Assembly (NCBI RefSeq): GCF_964340395.1
Contig: NC_135553.1
Location: forward strand, 22,589,449-22,653,448
DNA from: Glandiceps talaboti
Lineage: Eukaryota; Hemichordata; Enteropneusta; Spengelidae
Length of the DNA stretch: 64,000 nt
Reading direction: 5' to 3'
Of this stretch, positions 1 through 13,300 are shown one piece after another (the stretch's first letter is position 1; each line of letters opens with the position of its first letter). The notes beneath the pieces were generated by a model. That model searched no databases. It was given only the letters and a program-made list of their open reading frames with translations, and was not told the DNA's origin. Position numbers and translations under genes: made by a program.

Positions 1-28
1 CTATAAATGATATGTTAAAAATATACAG

Positions 29-61
<33 letters not shown>

Positions 62-2279
62 GGGGGGTCATTTTGGAAAATGTGGTCTTTCCTAGGGGTC
101 ACTTTGGCTTTGGTCATCGGAGCTGGGGGGGGGGGGGTCAGTTTTAGAAATCCCACGTTCAACTGCATTGGCTGACATGCCAGCATATATGTCCTTTGTA
201 GCCAGGCAAATCTTTTCAGTAGCGACATGAAATGGTTCTGTGTTTGCATTCAGACAGTGAGGACGATGAATCGAAGTGGGTCAGAGGTTATGGAATGTGC
301 TGTCTTGATAATGATGCATGTCTTAAGATGTATTGAAATAACAGCATAAGACTGACAGGTGTATTCATTTCTTTGTACAGCATAGGGTCACTTAGATTGA
401 ACTTTGTCTGTGTGACGTTTGAATGCTTCTGTAACCCACATTTTGTCCTTTTCAATAGCCCAAAGCAACGGGTAATTGATATGGTAGTCAGCACGACATA
501 CGAGATCGTCCCTTACTGTAATGGTGTCCAAGAAACCATTACGTACCTGTTTTTTTGCAAAGTATATTATGGTATGATTTTAAAATTATTTGTCCTTCAC
601 CCTGCGCTTCTATTGCGCAATCTCATTCATTACGATGAGTGGTGTCGACTTTGGAACCGCTAGAAGGCCTACAGTTTCCTGAAATGTAAGTCCAAAACCT
701 CGGAGTACCATTGGCACACGTTTATCCCATGGTAAACCCCTTCATACGGTTAATTGTATGGAGCAATGAGCGTCTTTCTACTAATGTACTCCTTGTGTAT
801 ACTTTTCATAAACTTTTGAGATTCGTTATGTTGGTTACAACATATCAGAATGGTTTACATGTTGAAATACAATGAAATGATCAATTTTATCATAGACATA
901 AAAAAAATCTTTTCCTTGTCTATTTTTTTCTTTCTGTTAGAGTCAGCAAGCGTGTTAAAACCACATCTACGAAGAATTGGTATCATGTGGCACCATTTTA
1001 AACTTCCACAGTATGACAATTTCTTTCTCCATATGTTGACAGTTTCTTTTCAAATTAAAATTAAATTGCACACCTAAAGAACCATCTCTCTTGTATCAGA
1101 TGGGTGTCCGTACATACTAGTAGAGTGACTGGAATGTTATTTTTTTCTCGATCGGAAAACTAACAACATATCCATTGAAAATTAGGAAATATAATCAGAA
1201 TTTCTACATGTCTACACTGATTTTAAGGTGCGGACCTAAAAATCCTTTTGGTTGGTTTCTGTATATCATGTGTACACAATTTCCTTTTATCCACAGCCGG
1301 CCTGAGATGATTTAAATACTGTTCAGGGTCACTTTGTGTATACAAAATTATATCTAATAACAAAATATTTAAACCTGCACTGGTTTCAACTGGCTCATTT
1401 TTTTCATCAAGTATTAAGATATTATTTACAAAGAATTAGTCAAATATTTATAAAAAAAAAAGACATTGTACTTGTTAATTAGCAGTCAATATAAATCTGT
1501 AGTTAGTATAGTGGCAAGTTTAATTCTTGAGCAAAAGCTTGGTTTTGAATGTGTCACATGTGAAAACTGTACTAGTTTGTAACTGCAGTATTGTTTTTTC
1601 ATCATCCAGCCACAATTGAAAATTGTTAAAATACCAATAATTAGACACTGTACATGTTAATCAGTGGTCGATATTATCCATTACATGTTAGAAACCTGCC
1701 AATGTGACGTGGGGGTAGACACTTGAATGTAGTCTCCGTGTATTAACATTTTTGAGTTATGTGGTAAATCAAGTTGTTCACTTCAAATATGGCTGCCATT
1801 GAGTGAAAAAGTGATATGAGCACCAAATTAAAAGTAATGCATGTCTATGTTTATCTGATTCTTTATAATCTGTTGACATGATGTAAAAGCAATTAGCCAC
1901 ACATAATTGCTAAACAGTGTCTGCAATATGTAAGTAATGGCTTCCTTTTGATGGTCTACCCTGTAGGTCAAGGTACAGGTCAAAGGTCAGTCATACAAGA
2001 AAACTTGCACATGATTATATGGGGTTAGACACTTGAATGGAGTCTCTACGCATTACAGTTCATGTTTTCCTCTATGTGAAATGTTCACTGTAGAGATACC
2101 CTATAGGCTATCTTTGTCAGGAATGGGTCCTGTTATCAGAAGACAATTTTGGGGTATCCCAACATCATGCATCCCCCACTATTTATGCTATATCCATGCA
2201 TGCAAAGAAATCACACACACAAAAAAAACCAGTATCCTTGTTCAGATCATTTATTGATGGCATTACCTTAGAAGGTAAC

Positions 2280-2555
2280 TCAGTAAACTGGTGGCTGCAT
2301 GTAGGCAAGTTGTAAAGCTGTACTCTCCTACAGTGATGTAACATTACAAATAGTGCTGTATGAAATACACATGGTGACACTTGCACTCGGTGAGGTATTT
2401 GGCTACAGTGGTGTATCTGAAAGTAGTGCCTGTGGAATAAACATGACAATACTTGCACTCAGTGAGGTCTGTTGCAAACCTGTAATTTGCTACAGGGATG
2501 TATCATTACAAACACAGCCATGTGAAATAAACATGGTGATACTGACACTCAGTTG
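2280..2555. repeat. Degenerate tandem repeat, about 62-87 bp units, three copies
   Basis: Three diverged units each start with TACAG followed by GATGTA or GGTGTA. Each contains a TGTG(G)AATAAACATG-like block and a CTTGCACTC or CTGACACTC block followed by AGTGAGGT. Unit starts are near 2330, 2404 and 2491. They explain the short open frames on both strands here, which are not genes. Confidence 0.6.
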
Positions 2556-3049
2556 CTACTTTGTTGTCTTTCTGTTTGCTTGTAGTAGAAATTTCATTAC
2601 ATTTGGGAAATCAAGGGTTGATAAACACAACTAAACCAGTTATCATCTTATTAGTATTTATCCGCATTAATTCATTCGTTTTCCAGGAATTTGAAACAGT
2701 TCGAGTTTTCACAGACACCTTTTACATCATTGCAACCTGACGTTGATAACTACTTGTAAAGCCTGCAGACATTCAATCATTTTGACAGTCATGTCTTCAA
2801 TGAATCAAGGCAGAGAAAACATCTGGGTTCAATACTAATTGTAAAACGTAGAAGTGAGTAAAATTGTCTTCATAATCAGGTAAAAGTCTGGCAGCCACCA
2901 TCAATGGTTTTCTTCAATCTTGCACTTAATCATCATCATCTGAAAAAAAGGAACAAAATATTGGTGAAGTTGAGGATATTTTTGCAATTAAAATGGCACA
3001 AGCAGAGTTGACAGTAGTTTTCCCTCAGTCTGGTAGGTTCGAATGGTTC

Positions 3050-3441
3050 AATAATTACATATGTACATGTACCTGATACTACTTGCACTGGTGCAGACAC
3101 ATACTAATGGGTATTTGCACTGCAGTGCAATACCGAAAACATTATTGCATACCTGAATGCAAATGATATGCAAATGAGGATGCAATCATTTGTTCATGAT
3201 TGCATATAAATATCATTTTTATGGATATTTGTTGTTTTGGATAAAAATACGTAAAAATAACAGAACCCCATGCCATGTGAGTGCCAGTGTGGGTACTCAG
3301 GGGTATTTGCACTCATGTTTGCAATGTTTTCTGCTGTACTTTCACAAGCATAACAAGTGAAAGTACTGCTGCAGACGACACTGCAAGCGCTCATGCAAAT
3401 ACCCAAAGTACATCACACTTGTACTCGCGCTTCATGGGGTT
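3050..3441. mobile_element. MITE-like non-autonomous element, copy 1
   Basis: This roughly 390-bp block matches, in inverted orientation, a second block at about 11480-11880. Shared landmarks, in order, are a TTACATATGTAC start, CTTGCAC(T/C)(G/A)GTG, a TGCAATAC region, ATGCAAATGAGG, then AACAGAACCCCAT and a palindromic stretch ending ATGGGGTTCTGTCA. The second half (about 3258-3441) is itself an inverted repeat with AACAGAACCCCAT at one end and its complement at the other. No transposase is present. The superfamily is not identified. Confidence 0.65.
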
Positions 3442-3526
3442 CTGTCATAATCACACATTGAACATATCTAGTATAACAATAATGTTGAGGCATGCCCATT
3501 CAAACTTGTCTTCTGTCTTGTTGGCA

Positions 3527-3715
3527 TAGCTTAGAGTACAATAGGGGTTTCCTACACATTTCGATATTATTACACTTCCTTAGTACAATAGGGGTTTCCT
3601 ACACATTTTGATATTATTACACTTCCTTAGTACAATAGGGGTTTCCTACACATTTTGATATTATTACACTTCCTTAGTACAATAGGGGTTTCCTACACAT
3701 TTTGATATTATTAAA
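3527..3715. repeat. 47-bp tandem repeat, four copies
   Basis: Four nearly identical 47-bp units contain AATAGGGGTTTCCTACACAT followed by TTYGATATTATTA and CACTTCCTTAGTAC. The start-to-start distance is exactly 47 bp (for example 3541 to 3588). Copies differ at only one or two positions, which indicates recent expansion. Confidence 0.9.
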
Positions 3716-4051
3716 CTTGTTGAATGGCTAAGCGGCCACTAACAGTAGACATTGTATTACCCCAAGGGTTGTTAATGTGTTATGCAGCAACTTTTTCTGA
3801 GGGCTGAAAGCCAAGGGAAGCAGTTACTTCGGTACCGGTAATATGACATCTACTAGTGCCCAAATAAGGCCAGGCAGTAAGTGTTTTATAACATATCACA
3901 TTCTCAGGCATACATGTATATTCTTTCCAGAGTGAAAGAAAATCACCGATAGGACTAGTCTAGTGCTAATGTAATAGTACCCAAGGGAAAATAGTCATTA
4001 TGTCATCCAATCATGTCTACGTCTAAATACCAGGTGTGAGTTCCGCCATCC

Positions 4052-4568
4052 TCTACCTACCATTATCATCATTCTCAGACTCTACCTACCATTATCATCA
4101 TTCTCAGACTCTACCTACCATTATCATCATTCTCAGACTCTACCTACCATTATCATCATTCTCAGACTCTACCTACCATTATCATCATTCTCAGACTCTA
4201 CCTACCATTATCATCATTCTCAGACTCTACCTACCATTATCATCATTCTCAGACTCTACCTACCATTATCATCATTCTCAGACTCTACCTACCGTTATCG
4301 CCATTCTCAGACTCTACCTACCATTATCATCATTCTCAGACTCTACCTACCATTATCATCCTTCTCAGACTCTACCTACCATTATAATCATTCTCAAACT
4401 CCATCTACCATTATCATCATTCTCAAACTCCATCAACCATTATTACATCATTCTCAGACGCTACCTACCATTATCATCATTCTCAAACTCCACCTACCAT
4501 TATCATCATTCTCAGAATCTACCTACCATTATCATCATTCTCAGAATCAATCTACCTACCATTATCAT
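4052..4568 (-). repeat. 29-bp minisatellite overlapping the EIF3D stop codon
   Basis: About 17 copies of a 29-bp unit lie here. On the plus strand the unit reads CTACCTACCATTATCATCAT followed by TCTCAGACT. Start-to-start spacing is 29 bp (for example 4082 to 4111). Copies near 4390-4560 are more diverged and include one or two indels. On the coding (minus) strand the unit contains AATGGTAGGTAG, and the EIF3D stop TAG (4554-4552) and its last few codons are the first copy. The array therefore forms the beginning of the EIF3D 3' UTR. Confidence 0.92.
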
Positions 4569-7500
4569 CATTATCATCCTCCTCTTCACTGTCCTCTTCT
4601 TCATCACTTTCAAATGTATTGTCAGGGATGTCGTACACACGAACGACAGGCTGTAAAACACAATTATCAAATTAGATACAATAGCCTCGGCATTATTTAG
4701 GCAAGGGGTTACAGAGATGAGAAGCACCTAGCTTTGCTTGTTTTTCAGAATGCATCACTGAGTGTACAGAAGGCCTCTTCTTAACTCTATTTCTGAGAGG
4801 TTGCATGATTTAAGGTTGGTGAAAAATACTTTTCTAGGTCCCTCAAGTATAAAGAAATGGAGTGATGACAAAAATCAGCCTTTGCATTTGCTCCTTTTTA
4901 ACAGAGCATTACCATCTGTGACCTCTTTAACTTTATCATAATTGAAGTCTTCTATACTTTTCTTCAGTTAGCCAAGGAAAATACACGTGACCTAAGGGAC
5001 CTTGTCACTATGAGTCCAGTAGACCCCTTAGGTTCCAAATATTTTCCAATGAATGATTAATAACACTGGGGAATAACATAATTATACCTCAAGCATAATT
5101 TATGAAAAACCGAGAAAACATAATGGCGATTTCGAACATTTGGACTCATATTTCAAACAGCGCATATCCAGTGACATAGTTATGGGTTGTCGTGATGTAG
5201 AACACACAGGGTATTTAATCCATATTTTCTCTTCAAAGACAATAACTTGGCTTGCGCATAGTATAATCAGTATAAGTTATTTTGTTTGCATTGTACATCA
5301 TGTTTTGTGATTGCTTTGATTATTTTTTTGTGTAAATTGTAGAGATATACAACATTTCAAATCAAAGTAACTGTGGCACAGGAAAGGTTAAGTCTAGTCT
5401 GGATGCCAAGGTGGTTTCTAAACCACGTCTGGTCAAAGTCCCTCAAACAGCAAAAAAAGTTGTTCATCCAATCAGTGAACCCCAAATGTTAGTGATATAA
5501 ACAGTGTATAAATAGCATTCTGAGCTGACAAGTACACCATATTTGGACATTACGTAACTGAAATGAGGGACTGTGTTACTGGTTAGAATTGTGTGATTGA
5601 TTACAAAGACATGATGTTAATGACTGTGTGGGTGGCTGTGGATGAATTTTAAATTGCATCTCATGCATCTCAGGACGTCTCGAGTACTGACTTTTACTAT
5701 ACTGTGAGTGGAGGTGTAAATTGTAATGATACCGTATAGGAACTAGACTAGGTATGTCTAAATTAGAGTTTACAGTTTCTCCCTGTGAGAGTACTAATGT
5801 ATACTGTTTTGTATTACTATATTGTACATATCTGACCTCTAACCTCTCTCTCTGTTCACTTCTAAAATATAAAGGCAACCCTACCTTGTTGGGATCTTTC
5901 ATAATCAGGAATTTACCCTCGGGAAGCTTTCTGCAAATATCAATAACACAGCGTAGAATTCCCCAGGCATTCTCCATGTTTAGATTAATCTGGGATGCAA
6001 ATTCACTTGGTTTGAACTGTTGTGTACCTAGGATGACATGCTTAGATGAATCTTTAGGATTGACTCTGGACACATAACTGTAAAACAAAGATAAAATCAG
6101 TAAATACATGTGTTACACGTTTAACGTAGAATGCACTTCAGGGACAAATCCCATGAAAATCAAAGTTCTTAGAATCTCTCCAAGTGTTTCCAAATGAAAG
6201 CTTATTCTTGGTACTTTGGAAATGATAACAAGAAACTTGTGGCTTCAGCGTTTTGTTTTCAAGGAAATCAAGTCTTTCTATTTTCCCATTCAGTGAACAC
6301 AGTAGTCAGTGACCATATTGGATTCTAAAATATCTCAATTTTTCTATCATTTTGACCTCTATTTAAAAAATATTTATGGTACCCCTCATTTTTTGGACTC
6401 AGCCTACTCAGTATTCTTGAACAAAGTAACAGAAAGTTTTAAAAGTTCATTTCTGAGGTACTTACTACATTAAGACAATGGCCTTTTCTAACTTGATGCA
6501 AACAGAAAAACTCGCCTAAGTATTACTACCAACAGAAGGAAAGAAGCAATTCTACACTGCAATACTAGTATTTGATGGTATGCTAACAATGGATTTTCAA
6601 TCAGTCAAATTTGACAAGGTATTGAAACAAGTTGTCACAACATGCCCACTGTGAAGTCTCATCTTTGTGCAATGTTTGATGAATAGATAAACAAACAGAA
6701 CCTATTGACTGGCTTTGCCAGTTTGGGGGTTGGCTAAGGAACGTGTCAGAACAGTAACATACAACTATTTCACAAAATGTCAGAATGAGAGACATACTGA
6801 AAACCAATTAACTGCTCACTGTGGTATTTCATCTTTGTGCAATGTTTGATGAATAGATAAACAGACAGAACCTACTGACTGGCTTTGTCAGTTTGGGGGT
6901 TGGCTAAGGAACGTGTCAGAACAGTAACATACAACTATTTCACAAAATGTCAGAATGAGAGACATACTGAAAACCAATTAACTGCTCACTGTGGTATTTC
7001 ATCTTTGTGCGATGTTTGATGAATAGATAAACAAACAAAACCTATTGATCGGCTTTGTCAGTTTGGGGGTTGGCTAAGGAACGTGTCAGAACAGTAACAT
7101 ACAACTATTTCACAAAATGTCAGAATGAGAGACATAGTGAAAACCAATTAGCTGTACAACTTACCCAAACTTGATTTGGTCAGAATTAGCTAACAACGCA
7201 CATGTAGTCCATTTTGCTAATTTAAAGCTGTTATTCTTGAGTTCTGTAGCTAGGATAGCACCACGTTGGGAATCTAACTTTTGTCTCCATTCTACAGCTC
7301 CTGGAACTTGCTACAAACAAGAATCAAACCTAACAATCAATCAAGGTTTAGTAATGAAAAGCAACTTTCTTATTTTTTTGTAATATTCATTAATAAATGG
7401 CTATCTGGTATTACCAACTACATGCTGTATGGCCGGAGGACTGAATATGCCATATTCCCATTATCAGAGAGATAAAATATTTCATGGTTTGGCCACTGGG

Positions 7501-7670
7501 AGTGCTGTTCACATGCCGTTTTGAAGCCAGAACAATTGAGTATTGTAGCATACAGACACCAGACACAACATTACCAGTGGCTCATTTTCCACCTTGCTTG
7601 CTCTGCTTATTTAGTAACTACATGTAATCAAAACATGCCTAACCACTTCTGTAACTAATACTCTCCTGTG

Positions 7671-7721
<51 letters not shown>

Positions 7722-10238
7722 TTCTTGTCCACACATTTTGTTCGATTGTTTTTTGTGCATTGCCATATGTTTAGTACCCATGGCCAAACTTTAGCCCTCA
7801 CTTTATCAAATCTTTAGTGCCTTTTACGATCCTTACGTATGAAATGGCCAGAACTTTGGGAACCGGAATATGATGTTCTAACCCATACTCTGGGTGTACA
7901 ACACCTCCAACACCAGTGCAAACTGTCTCTGAACTTTGTATACTACATGTACATGTACCTTATCCCTTGTATAAGCATACAATGTGTATATATGCTGCAT
8001 CTACATACATGATTATCAAAAAGACATTTATAAGTACAAAGTTTATCCATTGGATCTAGCATCATCTCATTTGTACTTGTACCCTGATAGTTGGTACAAT
8101 GTATTTGTGTATTTTCTGTCTCATTATCATTACCTTTGAATCCCACTCGTTAAGTGTTTTGATGTTAACAAACTGAGTTTCACCATTAGATCCTATCATG
8201 ACACCATCATGTTCACATCTGACAATCAGTTCAATTCCATCTCCTAAGTCCCATTTACGATACCTGTCAACAGACACCATAAACACATCACACTTGAGTT
8301 TTTAATAATTCAACAAAACGTAAAGAAATCTACTGCAATTGATGGTGGCAGGTCTAGGTGTGGGCAACATGATACAGTTGAACGCCTCTTCTCATATAAC
8401 TGTGTTGATCTTTTCTTACATTCACAATATATTGCTGTAGTAGAAACTGATGTACATGTCCAATGTACTACTTACAATACTTACTATGAATGCTGTGGTA
8501 ATAACTGAAGTAATGTACAACTTAAGGTACAAGCTATGAATACTGTGGTAGAAACTGTCATACATGTACAACTTATGATACAAACTATCATAGCAGCATA
8601 ATGTACAGGAAATCCTACCTGTATCCTACACAGGCAATATAACAGATATCGTACCTGTATCCTACAGAGGCAATATAACAGATATCCTACATGTATCCTA
8701 CAGGGGCAATATAACAGATATCCTACCTCTATCCTACTGAGGCAATATAACAGATATTGTACCTGTATCCTACAGAGGCAATATAACAGATATCCTACAT
8801 GTATCCTACAGAGGCAATATAATAGATATTCTACCTGTATCCTACAGAGGCAATATAACAGATATCCTTCATGTATCCTACAGGGGCAATATAACAGATA
8901 TCCTACCTCTATCCTACTGAGGCAATATAACAGATATTGTACATGTATCCTACAGAGGCAATATAACAGATATCCTACATGTATCCTACAGGGGCAATAT
9001 AATAGATATCCTACCTCTATCCTACTGAGGCAATATAATAGATATTGTACCTGTATCATACACAGGCAATATAACAGATATCATACCTGTATCCTACAGA
9101 GGCAATATAATAGATATTGTACCTGTATCCTACAGAGGCAATATAACAGGTATCCTACCTGTATCTTACAGAGGCAATATAATAGATATTGTACCTGTAT
9201 CCTACAGAGGCAATATAATAGATATTCTAACTGTATCCTACAGAGGCAATATAATAGATATTCTACCTGTATCCTACACAGGCAATATAACAGTTATCCT
9301 ACCTGTATCCTACAGAGGCAATATAATAGATATTGTACCTGTATCCTACAGAGGCAATATAATAGATATTCTACCTATACCCTACAGAGGCAATATAATA
9401 GATATCGTACCTATACCCTACAGAGGCAATATAATAGATATCGTACCTGTATCCTACAGAGGCAATATAACAGATTTCCTACCTGTATCCTACAGAGGCA
9501 ATATAATAGATATCGTACCTGTATCCTACAGAGGCAATATAACAGATTTCCTACCTGTATCCTACAGAGGCAATATCTCCATCTGATTCATCTTGTTGAA
9601 ATGGATTGGATTCATCAAACTTATACTTTTCATTGTTCTGCTTGAAAATAAGAAATCACAAGCAATGAATAATTATACATGTTCTATTTTTTGTCGACAT
9701 AAATGTACTTGCAGTCACCAGAGATTCCTATCAAGTAGATAATCTCATATCCCACAGAGAATCAGGGAAAATACAGTGAAATTTATTCAATTTAACTTGT
9801 TTAAACCTAATATTTGAAAGTTGTGATCTTGAATTAATACTATTTTATTAGTGGAGTCATACAAATTAAATGAGACCATTTTTTTTCTGACCTACCATTT
9901 TCAAACACTGTTGAGAGAAATTATGGTTGACAAATGTAGCTTCTAATGCCAGATTTCGGGGAGCATTGATGTGATTTCCTTCCTCTTGGGGTGGCTCAGT
10001 GGCTGTCTCATTTACTGTCAGTAAATCTGATGGAGAAATGCATGACAAGAGATAAATGAAGGGATATACATGTAAGCACTAAGACTTAGAGATATACGAA
10101 GGAATGTATATGTGTGTACATGTATGTACTCAGGTGTAAAAGGAGTGTATGCACTCAGTGATATATAATGTGGTGTATGTATTCTGAGATGTATAAAGGG
10201 GTGTACAATGTATTAATTAATGTTCATCACATCATACA

Positions 10239-10305
<67 letters not shown>

Positions 10306-13300
10306 ACTAGACAGAAGAGAGCACAGTAATACAATAAAGTGAAATATTTGTAGGACACCACACACACATTGTCAATATATGAGATAGCCATACAATACAG
10401 ATTTTGTACATAAATAACATTACAATGTACCTTACCGAAGGCTTACGTCAATCAAATGTGACAAAAGTTACTCCTCTGCTCACCCAACTGTTGATTGTTG
10501 TACTTCACACTTCACATGGAACTTACCTAAATCACAGGGGACAGCAAGTTTATAGTTTTTAACATTGCACATAAAACTTACCAAATTCAGAGTCATCTCT
10601 CTTGTCAAAGAAAAGTCTCCCTCCAACATGCTGTGAATAAATAAGAGATTTATTTTTCAATGTATGCACTGAGATGATATTACATTGTAAATTATCATCT
10701 TTCTTTTGCAATCATGCCACTATTTTACGTAGACCAAATTTAACTGTCTTGAGAAATTATTTTGTAGTAAGATTACAAAGAAAGAAGGGGAACAATATAT
10801 TTGAACAAATAATTAGTCTAAAATCAACCCATATTTTACCTTCAAAAAGATTGTTCCTAGCACTTTATGAAATCACTGTAGAAATTTGATGTTCAGTATC
10901 TTTTATTCAAGGACATTGTTAATCTAGTATGTTTCCTTAGATAACACTGTTCAGTGGCAATTTTGAAGCGTAATATGGATAATTTGTGATATTATTTACA
11001 AAAGTGATTCTTGATTTTAACTAAAAATGGCTTGTAGATTTCTCAAAGTAACAGCACAAGTTTGATTTTTATTTCTGAGGAACACAATATTATTAGTATT
11101 TGATCACATCATGTTTAGTATACAAGTTAGTAACTGATACATACAATGTTTTTGTAAACATACCTGTACAACCACATCCCAGGAATAGACAGATCGATTA
11201 CAGCACATCAAAGTAGCCAGGATAATATCAGTAGCAAAGACATTTCCCTTGGAAGCAAGCTGTAACAGAGAAAAGAAAGAAACATTGTGAAACTACAACG
11301 ACAGGCTTCAATGTACACAAGCCATCTTGCTATTGTTTTATATAGCAGCATTCAGGTATCCATGACAGTTGGCAGGCAATGAGGCATATACATACGTAGG
11401 AGGATTAAAGGGCAAATTGTTAAAAGCACCTCATGGTCAAACATTTTGCTTTTTGCAAGATACTGTATTTGTCACAATTCTAATGTGACAGAACCCAATG
11501 ATGTGCGAGTGCAAGAGTGGCGTACTCAGGGTATTTGCACTCATAATTGCAGTGTTCTCTGCGGCAGTACTTTCACAAGCATAGCAAGTGAAAGTGCAGC
11601 AGAAAATACTACAAGTACAAACACAAGTGCAAAACATCCGAGTACCCACACTGGCACTTGTGAGGTATGGGGTTCTGTTATTATTAAATATCTTTATCCA
11701 ACACAACAACTTTTTGTAAAAATGACTATAAACAATCACACGCTTACGTGTAGAATGAACGATCGCAGCCTCATTTGCATGCAGGTATGCAATAGTATAG
11801 CACTGCAATGCAAGTACCACTAGTATGCGTGCTCACTGGTGCAAGTAATCTCTAGTACATATGTAATAATGTACATAATCAAATTAAGAAAACAAAGACA
11901 TTCCAAAAGATAAAGAAACCAAGGCAATTTTAAAAAACGATCTAATTTCCCTCTCTGTATCTACGCTTACAAAACCTTAGCACAAATGCTATAGTACATG
12001 TACAATCAAAGTTATTCTGTCTGATTAAACATGAATAATTTTTCATAATTTTGAAAAAAAGACACATAAACTTGTAACCTGAGAATATCACATAAGTATC
12101 TCTACAATTTACAAATAATAAATAAATAAATAATAATCTTTATTTGGCCAAATAAATTAAGAAATTTGTTGAATGGTCATCACAGGAACAGCGCCCTCTA
12201 GTGTTGATGAAGCAGGAGGAAACTGGAGTACCCCCCAGGGAAAACCTGCTTTGTTTGGTAGGGGCAAACTGAGCATTACCCTTCTTACTGACCTGCCAGC
12301 TGGTTATTGTTTTAATCAAACCCGGGCGATGCTTGACAGGTTCGAACCCAGACTGCAGAGGCCAGATCGACGTGTACAAGCTAACCGCTCAACCACTGAC
12401 AACTCCAAGGTTTGACAGTTATCATTTGACAGTTTTGATAGTATGTGCAAATACTAAATATCAAGAAATTCTCAATTACAATTGATATGCAAATCAGTGT
12501 TCTCCACGACCCCTTTTAAAGAGGCGACACAACTATAGAAAAAGGTGTGTCTTGAGCAATAAAATAATCCTATATGTAATCCTTACTGTTCCACTCATAA
12601 GACTAATGCAAGAACATGGGACTGAATCATGGGCCTTTAAAAAATGTGGTTGGACTTTGCTTGCCATCAACTATGTACAGAATGCACACAAATGTACTTG
12701 TATATATCAATCATTAATTTTTATCAGGTGAGTGTAGCACCATACTAGTTGTTGTCATAGAACAATGATGGCAGCCAATACTCCAACACTGCATCTGGAC
12801 TTCAAAACCAGCCCACCACTTTGTAAAGTCTGTCACCATCCATTCAACAACCCTAAAGTACTACCATGCTACCATTCTTTCTGTGAAGAATGTCTGATCG
12901 AACTGGTGAACGACGACAACAAAATCCTACACTGTGTAATATGCAACAAGGATTACCAACTCTCTGATGCTACAGTTTCAAACCTAGTGTTACGTTCAAT
13001 CATTAGTGGTAGTTCAAAGTCTGATTCTACATGCATTGATACCGCTGACGTTAAACAAACTATGTGTGAAGGGTGCTTCAAACAGGTCTCTGAAAACCAG
13101 TGCATAGATTGTGCAATAACGATGTGTCGGGACTGTACCAAAGTACATCGGAATATTCCAATGACTAGAGGTCACTGGGTCGTGACCTTGAAAGACTACA
13201 TTGGTACAGGGAGTAACAATGTTGACCCACTTCCTCTGCTGTCATTGAAATACTGCAGGACACACTCTGAAAACAAAGTCGAATTTTACTGCAAGACGTG

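Larger units (their letters stand above)
1..4050. other. Intergenic, repeat-rich, no gene supported
   Basis: No open reading frame here has a recognisable domain or a convincing exon structure. The segment begins with a TG microsatellite and G-runs (about 31-68 and 127-137). Two diverged copies of one sequence lie near 1711-1790 and 2024-2120, both starting with GTTAGACACTTGAATG or a close variant. It also contains a degenerate three-unit tandem at 2280-2555, a MITE-like element at 3050-3441 and a 47-bp tandem at 3527-3715. Part of it could be the far 3' UTR of EIF3D, which ends its coding sequence at 4552 on the minus strand; no poly(A) signal close to that stop was found. Confidence 0.6.

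Noticed and set aside
373-663. 96-codon plus-strand frame near the window start
   Set aside because: No domain, no clear splice sites in phase and no neighbours that would complete a gene.
4036-4656. 206-codon plus-strand frame with DSTYHYHHSQTLP repeats
   Set aside because: It is the 29-bp EIF3D minisatellite read in antisense; it includes the antisense of a real coding exon and has no domain.
8484-9059. 191-codon minus-strand frame with YLLYCLCRI repeats
   Set aside because: It arises because the 36-bp unit is a multiple of three. It lies within EIF3D intron 10 and uses a different frame from the exon.
8614-9582. CRISPR-like array of regular repeats
   Set aside because: Units are directly contiguous with no unique spacers, the host is an animal, and the unit derives from an exon edge.
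12339-12405. Functional tRNA gene
   Set aside because: Only A- and B-box-like blocks are present. The sequence around them does not give the acceptor stem pairing expected of a real tRNA, and SINE body and tail follow.
12140-12415. Short frames on both strands at 12.1-12.4 kb
   Set aside because: They lie in the tRNA-derived SINE; the tRNA head and tail explain the sequence better.
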